From: Natronoarchaeum rubrum
GTDB lineage: Archaea; Halobacteriota; Halobacteria; Halobacteriales; Natronoarchaeaceae
Reading direction: 5' to 3'
NCBI RefSeq assembly: GCF_024494695.1
Contig: NZ_JANHDP010000007.1
Location: 186,001-250,000 of the forward strand
DNA length: 64,000 nucleotides
Position numbers and translations under genes: made by a program. Under the pieces are notes generated by a model. The model saw only the letters and a program-made list of their open reading frames with translations. It was not told the origin of the DNA and ran no database searches. Of the stretch, positions 37,649 through 46,057 are shown in pieces (within the stretch, counting starts at the first letter, position 1; every line of letters begins with the position of its first letter).

Positions 37649-39121
37649 ATGAACCGAGCGGTCCTCGTGGTCGCCGTGGTGCTTCTCGTCGGTCTTGCAG
37701 GATGTACAGGCACCACCGGAGATACCGGGGACACGATCGACGACCCGCAGGCCGTTGGAGATGCTATCGATGTCGTCGACATGACCGTTGCGGATGTCTC
37801 GCCCGAGGAAGAGTCTATTGTCCTCGAGAACACTGCCGATGAGCCCGTCGACCTTTCCGGATACGAGCTCCGTGATCGAGAGGGCGGACAAGTCGATGGC
37901 GGCCTTTCGCCACTTTCGTTTCCGAGCGAGTTCATCCTCGAACCCGGGGAGACGGTACGAGTAACGACCGGTGACGGTGAGGCAACAGAGACCGAGCTGT
38001 ACTGGGGATACAACGTCAACATCTGGCGGGACGACGGCGACGTGGTTCGACTCGTCGACGCCGATGGTCAGGTCGTGATGGAGCACGCCTACGGCGACAT
38101 GGAGGGCGCCGGATCGGACGGTAACGCCGGCGATGAGAACGGCGACGCCAATAACGGGACCGACGACGAGAGCGATGAAGACACCCAGCATACTGTCGAC
38201 GGCGAACTCGAAATTCACCACATCGACGTTGGGCAGGGTGACGCAACGCTCATCGTCACGCCGGCCAACGAGACGATACTGATCGACAGCGGCGATTGGC
38301 GCCAAGACGGTAGTGAGGTGATCGACTACCTCGAAGGACAGGGCATCGACCGGATCGACCACCTGGTCGCGACGCACGCCGACGCCGACCATATCGGCGG
38401 TCACGCCGCCGTGATCGAACACTTCGAGACGAACGGTGAGGGCGTTGGGACCGCGTACGATTCGGGCGTCCCATCGGATTCAGCGACCTACGATAACTAC
38501 CTCGATGCCGTCGACGAACACGACGTCGAACTGCTCATCGTCGAACGCGGTACCGAACTGCCCCTGGAAGGAAACATCACCGCGAAGGTGTTGCACCCGC
38601 CCGCGGAGACCGGCAGTGACGTCAACGAGAACAGTATCGTGCTGACGTTCGAGTTCGGCGAGTTCCAGTATGTGACGACCGGCGACGTCGACACCGATGT
38701 CGAACAGCAACTGGTCGAAGAGCGGGCCAGCGACCTCGAGGGCGACGTGTACAAGGTCGGCCATCACGGGTCCTCAACCTCCTCGAGCGAGGCCTTGCTG
38801 GACACTATGAACCCGGAGATCGCAGTCATCTCCAGCGCCTACGACTCCCAGTACGGCCACCCGAACGATATCGTGCTCGAACGATTCGCCGAGCGGAATA
38901 TCGAGACGTACTGGACGGGCGTCCACGGCGATGTCGTAGTCCGAACCGACGGGACCACGATCACTGTAGAGCCACAGGAGTCGTTCTCAACGGATCCCGA
39001 GGACATCCTCGAGGAAACACCCGACTCCGACGAAACGGCGACTGTGCGGCCACCCAGCCCGCTTATCGCAGGCAGTGTAGCCAGTGGGATTGATGGAACT
39101 GCCGCGCCTGTACTGGAGTAA
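37649..39121 (+). CDS. Secreted lipoprotein with LTD and ComEC-like MBL domains
   Basis: 490 residues. A signal peptide with lipobox (LVGLAGC) anchors it outside the cell. Residues about 35-150 are a lamin-tail-type domain (SIVLENTADEPVDLSGYELR, EPGETVRVTTGDG). An Asp/Asn-rich linker leads to a metallo-beta-lactamase domain like the C-terminal part of ComEC: HHIDVGQGDATLIV, THADADHIGGHAAV, TTGDVDTDVEQQL, VYKVGHHGSSTSSSEALL, AVISS. LTD-MBL proteins are thought to be extracellular nucleases or phosphodiesterases. The next gene (DUF3006) follows by three bases, a pairing often seen with ComEC-like MBL proteins. Confidence 0.85.
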   Translation: MNRAVLVVAVVLLVGLAGCTGTTGDTGDTIDDPQAVGDAIDVVDMTVADVSPEEESIVLENTADEPVDLSGYELRDREGGQVDGGLSPLSFPSEFILEPGETVRVTTGDGEATETELYWGYNVNIWRDDGDVVRLVDADGQVVMEHAYGDMEGAGSDGNAGDENGDANNGTDDESDEDTQHTVDGELEIHHIDVGQGDATLIVTPANETILIDSGDWRQDGSEVIDYLEGQGIDRIDHLVATHADADHIGGHAAVIEHFETNGEGVGTAYDSGVPSDSATYDNYLDAVDEHDVELLIVERGTELPLEGNITAKVLHPPAETGSDVNENSIVLTFEFGEFQYVTTGDVDTDVEQQLVEERASDLEGDVYKVGHHGSSTSSSEALLDTMNPEIAVISSAYDSQYGHPNDIVLERFAERNIETYWTGVHGDVVVRTDGTTITVEPQESFSTDPEDILEETPDSDETATVRPPSPLIAGSVASGIDGTAAPVLE

Positions 39122-39124
39122 GCA

Positions 39125-39403
39125 ATGGAGGGGACCTATACCGCCGTTGTCGACCGGATCGAGGACGGCGATATTGCCGTGATCCTGATCGAGGAAGACG
39201 GTCAGGTGATCGAGCAACTGGATATCGCTGCTGATCGATTGCCCGAGCCCGCTCAAACGGATGGTGGCGTGCTTTCGGTAACGCTCGAAGAGGGCGAGAT
39301 CGTCTCGATGGAGTACCAGGAGGAGGCAACGCGAGACCGCCGAGAGTCCGCACAGGAGAAGCTGGATCGGCTGTCCGAACGGTTGTCCGATCGCGAGGAA
39401 TGA
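39125..39403 (+). CDS. DUF3006 domain protein
   Basis: 92 residues. DUF3006 pattern: TYTAVVDRIEDGDIAVILIE, then QLDIAADRLPE and LEEGEIVSMEY, ending in a charged helix (RESAQEKLDRLSERLSDREE). It is almost fused to the LTD-MBL gene (three-base gap), so they form an operon. DUF3006 proteins are frequent neighbours of ComEC-like MBL proteins; the biochemical role is unknown. Confidence 0.85.
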   Translation: MEGTYTAVVDRIEDGDIAVILIEEDGQVIEQLDIAADRLPEPAQTDGGVLSVTLEEGEIVSMEYQEEATRDRRESAQEKLDRLSERLSDREE

Positions 39404-39568
39404 GTCGACGCCTGCTGTAGAAGCTATCAGCAGTGTTCAGGCAAAGAGCCCAACCGGTTCTTTCGCGGATGATGATACGGACCAACCGCTCAGTAGATGT
39501 GCGAACTGAACGCTGGGGGATCTACCAGTCGTAGATGATCTCCGTAGCGTCGTGAAAAAGTGAAATGA

Positions 39569-42256
39569 TTACCTGGCAGCACGTCGCCCGAGAACGAATA
39601 CTAGCAAGGCCAACAATATCGGTCCCGCCATACTCTCCAGGATCATAATGAATTCTCCCACCCTGCCCGTGGCTTCTAGAAGTGGATCGCCGGTAAAGAA
39701 GACCGACACGCTATGAAAAAGCGAGGAGACCATAACCGAGGGATGTTCAGCGATGGTCTCCACCGTGACCGGCGTCCCACCCATCCGTTTTACCGTTCCA
39801 GATGTCAGATAGACTAGCCAGAACAGCCCAATGACTAGCCCCGATATGCTGAGAATTCGGCCAAAGCTCTCACCATAGACGAAGACCCACCGTTGCACCT
39901 CCGCGAAGAGCCACTCTTTCCGCTCACCCTTCTGTCTAAGGAACTTTCTACGCATCTCCTGCCGTCGCTTGAACATCGCCGACTGGAGAGTCGGGTACCC
40001 GTTCTGGCGCGCCAACTCCTCAAGTCGCCGATACACGCTCGCTGCCTGTCGGAGCTGAACATTCAGCAGGTCTTCGGTGGTCTCCTCTCGCTCAGGATGT
40101 TCGGCCGCGAGGGATTCCTCCGGTGTGTCCGGGGGTGCATCTGTGTCGTATCGGATCCACTGTTTGACCGTCGGGTCGCTAATCGGTCCCGCTTCGATGA
40201 ACTGTGTCTTGCTGTCGATACGTACACCGTCGGTGGTCGCGCCGAACAGATAGGCTCCGGCCAAGTTCGAACCAGTTAGATCCGCACCCTCCATAGAGAC
40301 GCGAACCAACACTGCATCTCGAAAGCTCGCGCGCTCACAGTCGGCACCGATGAAAGATCCTTCTTGCAGTAGCGCGTTGTCAAAGATGGCCCGCTCAAGG
40401 TTCGCATCCTTAAAATCGGCATCCTTACAGCGCGCATCGGTGAAATCCACGTCAACAAGGTGCGAGTCTGGGAGGCTCGCATCCTCAAGGATTGCCTTTG
40501 AAAGATCGGCTGCGGGTTCATCGGCCCCCTCGCCAACCCATGCCCGTGAGAGATTTGCCCCGGTGAGATTTGAGCCAGAGAGGTCGGCACCAATCAGCAC
40601 TGTCTCGGTGAAATCCCCCCAACTGAAATCCCCTGAGCAGAGATTTGCTCCGTTAAGGTATGCAGCCCGAAACGATATCTCAACGGCTTCCACGTTAGTG
40701 AGATCGGCACCCGTGATGTCTGCCTCTGAAAAATCTGCACTAGGTAGCGATGCCTCAGCGAATGTCGGTGACTCATCTGCTTGATACCTCTGAGTAACTG
40801 CTTTGAAATCCGCCTCTGGAAGCTCGGTCTCAGAGAAGTCAGCACCACCGATCTCCGTGCTGGAGAAGTCGACCCTATAGTCCTCAGGGTCCTCGGTGTG
40901 AGAACGGGAGGAGGAGGCCCCATTGAACACACTGTCCCTCAGGCGGGCTCCTGCGAATGTCGTACCCCGTAGATACGTGTTCGACATATCGGCACTGGTG
41001 AGGTTCGCTTGCGAGAGGTCCGCATCAGTAAGCGTCGCAAATCTCATATTTGTCTCTGAGAGATTAACTCCTGAGAGATTTCCTCCGCTAAGCTTGCTAC
41101 CGACGAAATCGCTCTTTTCCTTCCCAAATCGAGAATCCGAATCGGGATTTTCCGATAGGTCGGCATCGCGCAGTGAGGCTAGACTGAAGTCTGCACCCCT
41201 CGCACGGCCGATTCTAGCCCGAGGAAGGAATGCACCTGACAAATCTGCTCCGGTCAAGCTGTATTCGGAGAAGTCGGCGTCGGGTAGGTAGGTGTTAGAT
41301 AGATGTTGTTTGGCCTGCCGCGAAAGCTGATCATGACGGACGAGATCCGTGATGGTGAGATAGACGCTATGTTCCTTCTCAATTGAGAAGCCATCGGGAA
41401 GGTCTGCCCCGAACAGCGTGGTATGCGAGTAGGTATTCTCTTCGAGATTTGCTGTCGACAGATTGCTCCCACCAAGACTCGCTTTGGAAAGGTCAGTGCG
41501 TTCAAGCGATGCATTGGTGAAATCCGTACACCGGAGATCTGCCTCGTTAAGGGTCGTGCGAAGCAGGGTCGCATTTTCAAGATACGCCTGGGAGATGCGA
41601 GCGCCGGTGAGGGTGGCGTCAGTAAGATTTGCACCCGAGAAGTTTCCACGCCAGAGTATCGCTTCCGACCCATCAATGTCCGTTAGATCTGCGCCCTCGA
41701 AATTGACTTTTGCGTGCCACTTTCGGGAGTCGTTAGATAGCTCGTCTGCGTGGTATCGCTCGGAGCTGTCGACCCCGGAGATATCCACTTCCCGTAGAAC
41801 AGCATCTGAGAAGTCGACATACCGAATCCGGGCATCGGAGAGATTGGCCATCTTCAATCTCGTTTTAGAGAAATTGGTTGGGTCGTTCCAGATTCCCTCT
41901 AGGTTCGTTTCCGAAAGGTCTGCCCCGGCAAGGGAAGCGCCTGAGAAGTTCGAACCACGGAGCCAGACCCCATGGAAGAGAAGCTCATCACGAAGGCTCT
42001 GATTCGCCAACTCGGCACCATCCAGTAGTTCGGTCACTGGGGCGTTCAATTCCCGAATTTCAGCTGGGGCACGGGCTGCACGCAACCTGTCGATAGGCTT
42101 CTCACCAACTAGTTCGGAATCCGCATGCCAGATACAGTGGCCGGTATCTTTCCATACCTCTCGGTAACAGCAACTCTGACGGTCCGGTTCGTCATCCTCT
42201 TGATGGTCCTCCGGCCAAGCGTATCCACACCGATCCACTGGATGGCCCTCAGTCAT
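39569..42256 (-). CDS. Giant pentapeptide-repeat membrane protein
   Basis: About 895 residues. The N-terminus has a Cys/His cluster (RCGYAWPE, QSCCYREVW, GHCIWHAD) that may bind zinc. Residues about 70-700 are pentapeptide repeats (A(D/N)LSxA units) forming a right-handed quadrilateral helix, interrupted by short loops. A coiled segment (RRLEELARQNGYPTLQSAMF) leads to a C-terminal membrane module with two helices (SISGLVIGLFWLVYLTSG and MAGPILLALLVFVLGRR) flanking a re-entrant-like segment (SVSVFFTGDPLLEATGRV). This resembles two-helix ion-channel modules fused to pentapeptide domains, but a selectivity filter such as TVGYGD is absent. ATG 42256 is preferred; GTG 42295 is possible. Confidence 0.82.
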   Translation of the reverse strand: MTEGHPVDRCGYAWPEDHQEDDEPDRQSCCYREVWKDTGHCIWHADSELVGEKPIDRLRAARAPAEIRELNAPVTELLDGAELANQSLRDELLFHGVWLRGSNFSGASLAGADLSETNLEGIWNDPTNFSKTRLKMANLSDARIRYVDFSDAVLREVDISGVDSSERYHADELSNDSRKWHAKVNFEGADLTDIDGSEAILWRGNFSGANLTDATLTGARISQAYLENATLLRTTLNEADLRCTDFTNASLERTDLSKASLGGSNLSTANLEENTYSHTTLFGADLPDGFSIEKEHSVYLTITDLVRHDQLSRQAKQHLSNTYLPDADFSEYSLTGADLSGAFLPRARIGRARGADFSLASLRDADLSENPDSDSRFGKEKSDFVGSKLSGGNLSGVNLSETNMRFATLTDADLSQANLTSADMSNTYLRGTTFAGARLRDSVFNGASSSRSHTEDPEDYRVDFSSTEIGGADFSETELPEADFKAVTQRYQADESPTFAEASLPSADFSEADITGADLTNVEAVEISFRAAYLNGANLCSGDFSWGDFTETVLIGADLSGSNLTGANLSRAWVGEGADEPAADLSKAILEDASLPDSHLVDVDFTDARCKDADFKDANLERAIFDNALLQEGSFIGADCERASFRDAVLVRVSMEGADLTGSNLAGAYLFGATTDGVRIDSKTQFIEAGPISDPTVKQWIRYDTDAPPDTPEESLAAEHPEREETTEDLLNVQLRQAASVYRRLEELARQNGYPTLQSAMFKRRQEMRRKFLRQKGERKEWLFAEVQRWVFVYGESFGRILSISGLVIGLFWLVYLTSGTVKRMGGTPVTVETIAEHPSVMVSSLFHSVSVFFTGDPLLEATGRVGEFIMILESMAGPILLALLVFVLGRRAAR

Positions 42257-42513
42257 CGTTCTGTTCGCTCTTTTACTCGTCCAATTAGCACTCACTTATT
42301 GCTGCCGAAAAATAGGAACTGGAATTATAGAAGTGACCTTATGTAGAGAGGGATGCCAGTGCTAGCTTTCCTCGGAGTGTCAGCAACTGCTTGATTACTT
42401 TGCAGACTCTGCATCAGTCTCCACGCGTAGTATCGTCTTTGTGGGTGCAGACAGATGCCTCGTTTTTCGCAGCCGACGACGGGCGTCGGCTGCATTCCAG
42501 TAGCCACACTACA

Positions 42514-43008
42514 ATGGCTCGAACAAAATCACCCGATCCGAGAGACCGGATGGGCGTCTTCAAGCGATACGACGACGTCCCACCCAAGCATCGCCTCGAA
42601 CAATACGCAGCAACCTACAAAGATCGAGACGTCTGGGCGGAGTTTTGCACCGGACACGAGTACGGCCAGAACGCCACCGAAAGTTACCGAACGGAGGTCG
42701 ATCGTGGCGGCTCGGACTGGACATCATTCATGGCGGATCGACCGACCCATCACGCGCTGGCGACACCAGAGGACGTCGAGGCGTGGTGTCAGGAGCTTCT
42801 CTCGACGAAATCGGAGAGACGATCGCACGATTACTGGTTACGCATCAGACGCTTCTACGACTGGCTGCTCTGGCATCCCGATCACCCGCACGTCTATCAC
42901 CCACTTCTGATGGCCGTCGTCGAGGGCGACGCCGCTGGACGCATCTGGGAAGAAAAGGTCGGGCGGTGGGAGCAGGCTCGTAAAAACCAGACGCAGGAGG
43001 CAGAATGA
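42514..43008 (+). CDS. Core-binding-domain-like partner of the recombinase
   Basis: 164 residues. The pattern DWTSFMADRPTHHALATPED, VEAWCQELL, LRIRRFYDWLLWHPDHPHVY resembles the N-terminal SAM-like core-binding domain of the recombinase encoded next (EWERFMARRERH, HVEAYVHWQL, IYTFWQRDPAFPHPTDYNP). It lacks a catalytic domain. Its end overlaps the recombinase start by four bases (ATGA), so the two are co-translated. It may be an accessory DNA-binding subunit. ATG 42514 is chosen; upstream frame is not protein-like. Confidence 0.65.
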   Translation: MARTKSPDPRDRMGVFKRYDDVPPKHRLEQYAATYKDRDVWAEFCTGHEYGQNATESYRTEVDRGGSDWTSFMADRPTHHALATPEDVEAWCQELLSTKSERRSHDYWLRIRRFYDWLLWHPDHPHVYHPLLMAVVEGDAAGRIWEEKVGRWEQARKNQTQEAE

Positions 43009-44123
43009 CCGAGCAGACAGAGAGCGATCGACAGCGCCAACAGCTCGCCGACGCGTTCGATCAGCCGATCGATCCGTTGGCCGACGCTCAGGCGGTGTTC
43101 GATGCACTTGACGTTGACCCCTTTGAGTTGTTTCTCACGGACGTCCTCGACGCCCGCGACCTCGCGCCGTCGACGCGGCACCATTTCGAGATGATCATCG
43201 ATGAGTGGGAGCGCTTCATGGCCAGGCGTGAGCGCCATCCCGCCTGTCCGAACGCCGAACACGTCGAGGCGTACGTCCACTGGCAACTCGACGACGAAGC
43301 CGACGGCGGGAAAGGAAACGTCCCACGAACGGCCAAGGAGAAACTCCGGAAGCTCAACCAGATCTATACGTTCTGGCAACGCGACCCCGCCTTTCCACAT
43401 CCCACCGACTACAACCCGATCGCCCTCGCCAGGGAACGAGTGCCGCTCACGGTCACGAAGGAAAAGGAGCATCGACGAATTGCCGTCGACGAGCTCAGAG
43501 AGATGGTCGCTTCGGTGGACGATCTTCGAGCACTGGTGATCATCCTGTTGCAGCTGAAACTCGGTCTTCGAGCTGGTGAGCTCGCGAACGTCAAACTCGA
43601 AGACCTTCGGATGGACGACGAAGACGTCGCCCAGTACTACCCGGAGCTTGGAACGCATCCTCGTCTAGCGGCGTACGAGAACGCAGCCTACATCCCACCG
43701 GGACAAGAACGAGAAGGAAATAAATCGCGCAGACCGCGAGTACTGCCACTGGATGCAGAACTGCGGGATATTCTCAACCATTACCTCTTCTGTCGTCCTG
43801 ATAACGGCGAACCGTGGCTCGTGCTCTCGAAGAAGAGCCACACCAAGATGACGAACAAAACCGCCAACAGTGTCTGGAAGGACGCATTCCATCCAGAGTA
43901 CGCCGAGACCGATGAACACCGAGCCGTGACGAGTCATTTCGGACGGCATCGGTTCACGACATACTGGCGTGTCGAACAGGACGTCAATCGACAGCTGGTG
44001 AAGTACATGCGTGGCGATCGGACAGGAGCGTATCAACAGGATCGCGGGATGAATGCCTATCTCCACGCCTATTATGAGGACATCGAAGAACTCTATCGAG
44101 AACGAATCTACAAGCTCTGTTAG
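43005..44123 (+). CDS. Tyrosine recombinase / integrase
   Basis: 372 residues. N-terminal core-binding domain to about 165, then the catalytic domain: Arg in LGLRAGELANV (about 188), HxxR as HFGRHRFTTYW (about 308-313) and a nucleophile candidate Tyr in MNAYLHAYYEDIEEL near 350. The family cuts and joins DNA at att sites of viruses and plasmids. The final Tyr context is unlike XerC/D, closer to haloarchaeal virus integrases. It is co-translated with the preceding core-binding-like protein and meets a second recombinase tail to tail. Confidence 0.85.
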   Translation: MTEQTESDRQRQQLADAFDQPIDPLADAQAVFDALDVDPFELFLTDVLDARDLAPSTRHHFEMIIDEWERFMARRERHPACPNAEHVEAYVHWQLDDEADGGKGNVPRTAKEKLRKLNQIYTFWQRDPAFPHPTDYNPIALARERVPLTVTKEKEHRRIAVDELREMVASVDDLRALVIILLQLKLGLRAGELANVKLEDLRMDDEDVAQYYPELGTHPRLAAYENAAYIPPGQEREGNKSRRPRVLPLDAELRDILNHYLFCRPDNGEPWLVLSKKSHTKMTNKTANSVWKDAFHPEYAETDEHRAVTSHFGRHRFTTYWRVEQDVNRQLVKYMRGDRTGAYQQDRGMNAYLHAYYEDIEELYRERIYKLC

Positions 44124-44204
44124 TTGCACTCAGTGTTTGGACGATCGAGTGTGATTCCATGACTGATGCACACTCATCAGCACCTGCTCTGAACAGAGTA
44201 TTGA

Positions 44205-45194
44205 TCATTTCACTGTCTCTTCATTGGGCGAAATCCGTCTGTAGTTCGGATGACTAAGCGTCGTTATATACGCCTGATCGATATCGCGTCCCGAAAGGTG
44301 GACGTAGCGCCCTGGCACTCGCGATCCCCGGACCCATCCGAACCACTCACAGAGCTGGGCCTCCGTTAGATAATTCGCCAAGTAGGTCGCGCGGCTATGG
44401 CGAAAATGGTGTGGATTGGCCGGTTTCTCGATGTTGGCGTTTTCTCGGGCCTGATCGAGGATTTTGAGACGAACGTACTGATAGCTAATCTGCTCGGTTG
44501 GACTGCCCTGACTCAGATCAATCTTGCACCAGAGAAACGCCGCTGGCAGTGGATTCGGATGGACTGCCAACCAGGTCGACAGATATGGTTCTGATTCCTG
44601 GAGTAGCAGACGCCGTGATCCCGTTTTCCCAGAGACGATGACGTAGCTCAGGGTAGAGTCATCCTCGATATCGCTAATCCGGAGGTCAAGTAACTCGCCA
44701 ATCCGGGCACCGGTCTCCCAGAGAAGCGCGATGAACGCCCGGTCACGCTCGTTGGAAACGACGTCCAACATGGCCTCGATATCCTCAGGGGAGAGTAGAT
44801 TCTGCGGGAGCAGTTTTTGGTGTGTCCGGTGCTTACCCTGGATCCAGGCCGTCTCTGGCGGTTCGTTTCCGTCGTGCATCCACTTCCAGAACTGCTTGAT
44901 AATCTGTTTGTAGTCGCCGACCGTCGTTTTGGTCGTATCACGCGTATAGAGCCACGCAACTATCTCTTCGAGGTCTTCCTTCTCGAGATCTTGGAAGGAT
45001 GGCTCTCCAACGTGTTCTGCGAGTATCTTGAGATGGGCCATCACCTTCTGTTGTCGTGCTGCGCCGATTCCTGAAAGCAGCAAGTGCCGATGAAATGATT
45101 CGAGGATCTCCTTATTTGCTGGGCTTATCGTGTTCGATACCTCGATAGCGAGGAGTATCCGTGAGACTCTCTTCTCGTAATCCATGGTGGGCAT
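44205..45194 (-). CDS. XerC/D-like tyrosine recombinase
   Basis: 329 residues. Core-binding domain (ILESFHRHLLLSGIGAARQQ, YKQIIKQFWKWM) followed by a catalytic domain: Arg in ETGARIGELLDL (about 163), Lys in VSGKTGSRR, HxxR in PHHFRHSRATYLA (about 261), Trp in EWFGWV and Tyr in PGRYVHLSGRDID (about 294). All catalytic residues are present. This is the common haloarchaeal plasmid/provirus Xer-like recombinase. An alternative start at the third-codon-later ATG (45185) is possible. It is unrelated in detail to the convergent integrase 81 bases away. Confidence 0.88.
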   Translation of the reverse strand: MPTMDYEKRVSRILLAIEVSNTISPANKEILESFHRHLLLSGIGAARQQKVMAHLKILAEHVGEPSFQDLEKEDLEEIVAWLYTRDTTKTTVGDYKQIIKQFWKWMHDGNEPPETAWIQGKHRTHQKLLPQNLLSPEDIEAMLDVVSNERDRAFIALLWETGARIGELLDLRISDIEDDSTLSYVIVSGKTGSRRLLLQESEPYLSTWLAVHPNPLPAAFLWCKIDLSQGSPTEQISYQYVRLKILDQARENANIEKPANPHHFRHSRATYLANYLTEAQLCEWFGWVRGSRVPGRYVHLSGRDIDQAYITTLSHPNYRRISPNEETVK

Positions 45195-45327
45195 ACAAGC
45201 TGCATCGGCTCAAGAAGAGAAAGCGGAAGCGACGACATCCGGGTGAATTGATTGACGATGCTGAACACCTCATCGGCCTGTGTGTGGTCGTTACTCTCTA
45301 TTAGCGATCGTCATAGTAGTCTGTTTT

Positions 45328-45807
45328 TCACTCTCTATCGATCCGTTGGAGTAGCCGATCAGTCGGCCGATCATCGGCCACACGCCAGAGTCCCTGCGGC
45401 ACGAAGTTCTCCTTGTAGTCGAGTGCTCGGTTCACCGTTTCCGGATCGAGATTCACGGGAGACCAGTCCTCGATATGGAAAATATCGAGCGCTGGCCCGC
45501 TGTTCCACAGTTCATCTCGAACCCATTCGGTATGCCAGATCGGTCCACCGATGCGACCAGCAGCGACGTACTGGCTCTTGCTATTACGATAGATGAGTAA
45601 TGGATCGCCAGGAGAGAGACGCTCGAGGTTGCGCTTGTTTCGTTCCCACGGTGCCCCTGGGTGGTCCGGATCAGTACGGACGCCCCAAACGCGAGCGGTG
45701 TCAGGGAACGCGCTGGGCTTGTCTGGAGCACGAGTGAAATCGCGCGGCTCTGCAAGTGTCTGTTGATACGAGGTCTCGTCAGCCGGGATGAGCCAGAGCT
45801 GGGTCAC
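45328..45807 (-). CDS. EVE/PUA-like domain protein
   Basis: 159 residues from GTG 45807 (TQLWLIPADETSYQQ). The sequence VWGVRTDPDHPGAPWERNKR, LSPGDPLLIYRNSKSQYVAA, GRIGGPIWH follows the PUA-like EVE layout, which binds modified bases in DNA or RNA. A longer frame to 45933 starts with an unlikely leader. Neighbouring genes on the same strand include an Mrr-type nuclease 250 bases upstream, so a role in modification-dependent restriction is possible but not shown. EVE assignment is by pattern only. Confidence 0.55.
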   Translation of the reverse strand: MTQLWLIPADETSYQQTLAEPRDFTRAPDKPSAFPDTARVWGVRTDPDHPGAPWERNKRNLERLSPGDPLLIYRNSKSQYVAAGRIGGPIWHTEWVRDELWNSGPALDIFHIEDWSPVNLDPETVNRALDYKENFVPQGLWRVADDRPTDRLLQRIDRE

Positions 45808-46057
45808 AAACCTCGATTTGCATGACCCGGTGAAATAACTGGCTGCTATTACGCTTCCTATGATCAGGGTCTCTCTGGCGTATCTTGCCCAACTGGACCG
45901 GAAGAAACTCACCGGCGATGATCGGATTTCCAATCGGTCAGTACAGCTGACTAATCTATTACCAAGTGGTCAACAAGGAGGGCGATTATAGATGCACTCA
46001 ATTAGGACAGTATCCATATGAAATGGAGACGGACAAGCAGAGTTAAAGACTATCCGA

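Noticed and set aside
42257..45327. tRNA gene as integration site beside the recombinases
   Set aside because: I looked for a cloverleaf or a TTCGA-type T-arm with flanking stems near the integrase genes and found none.
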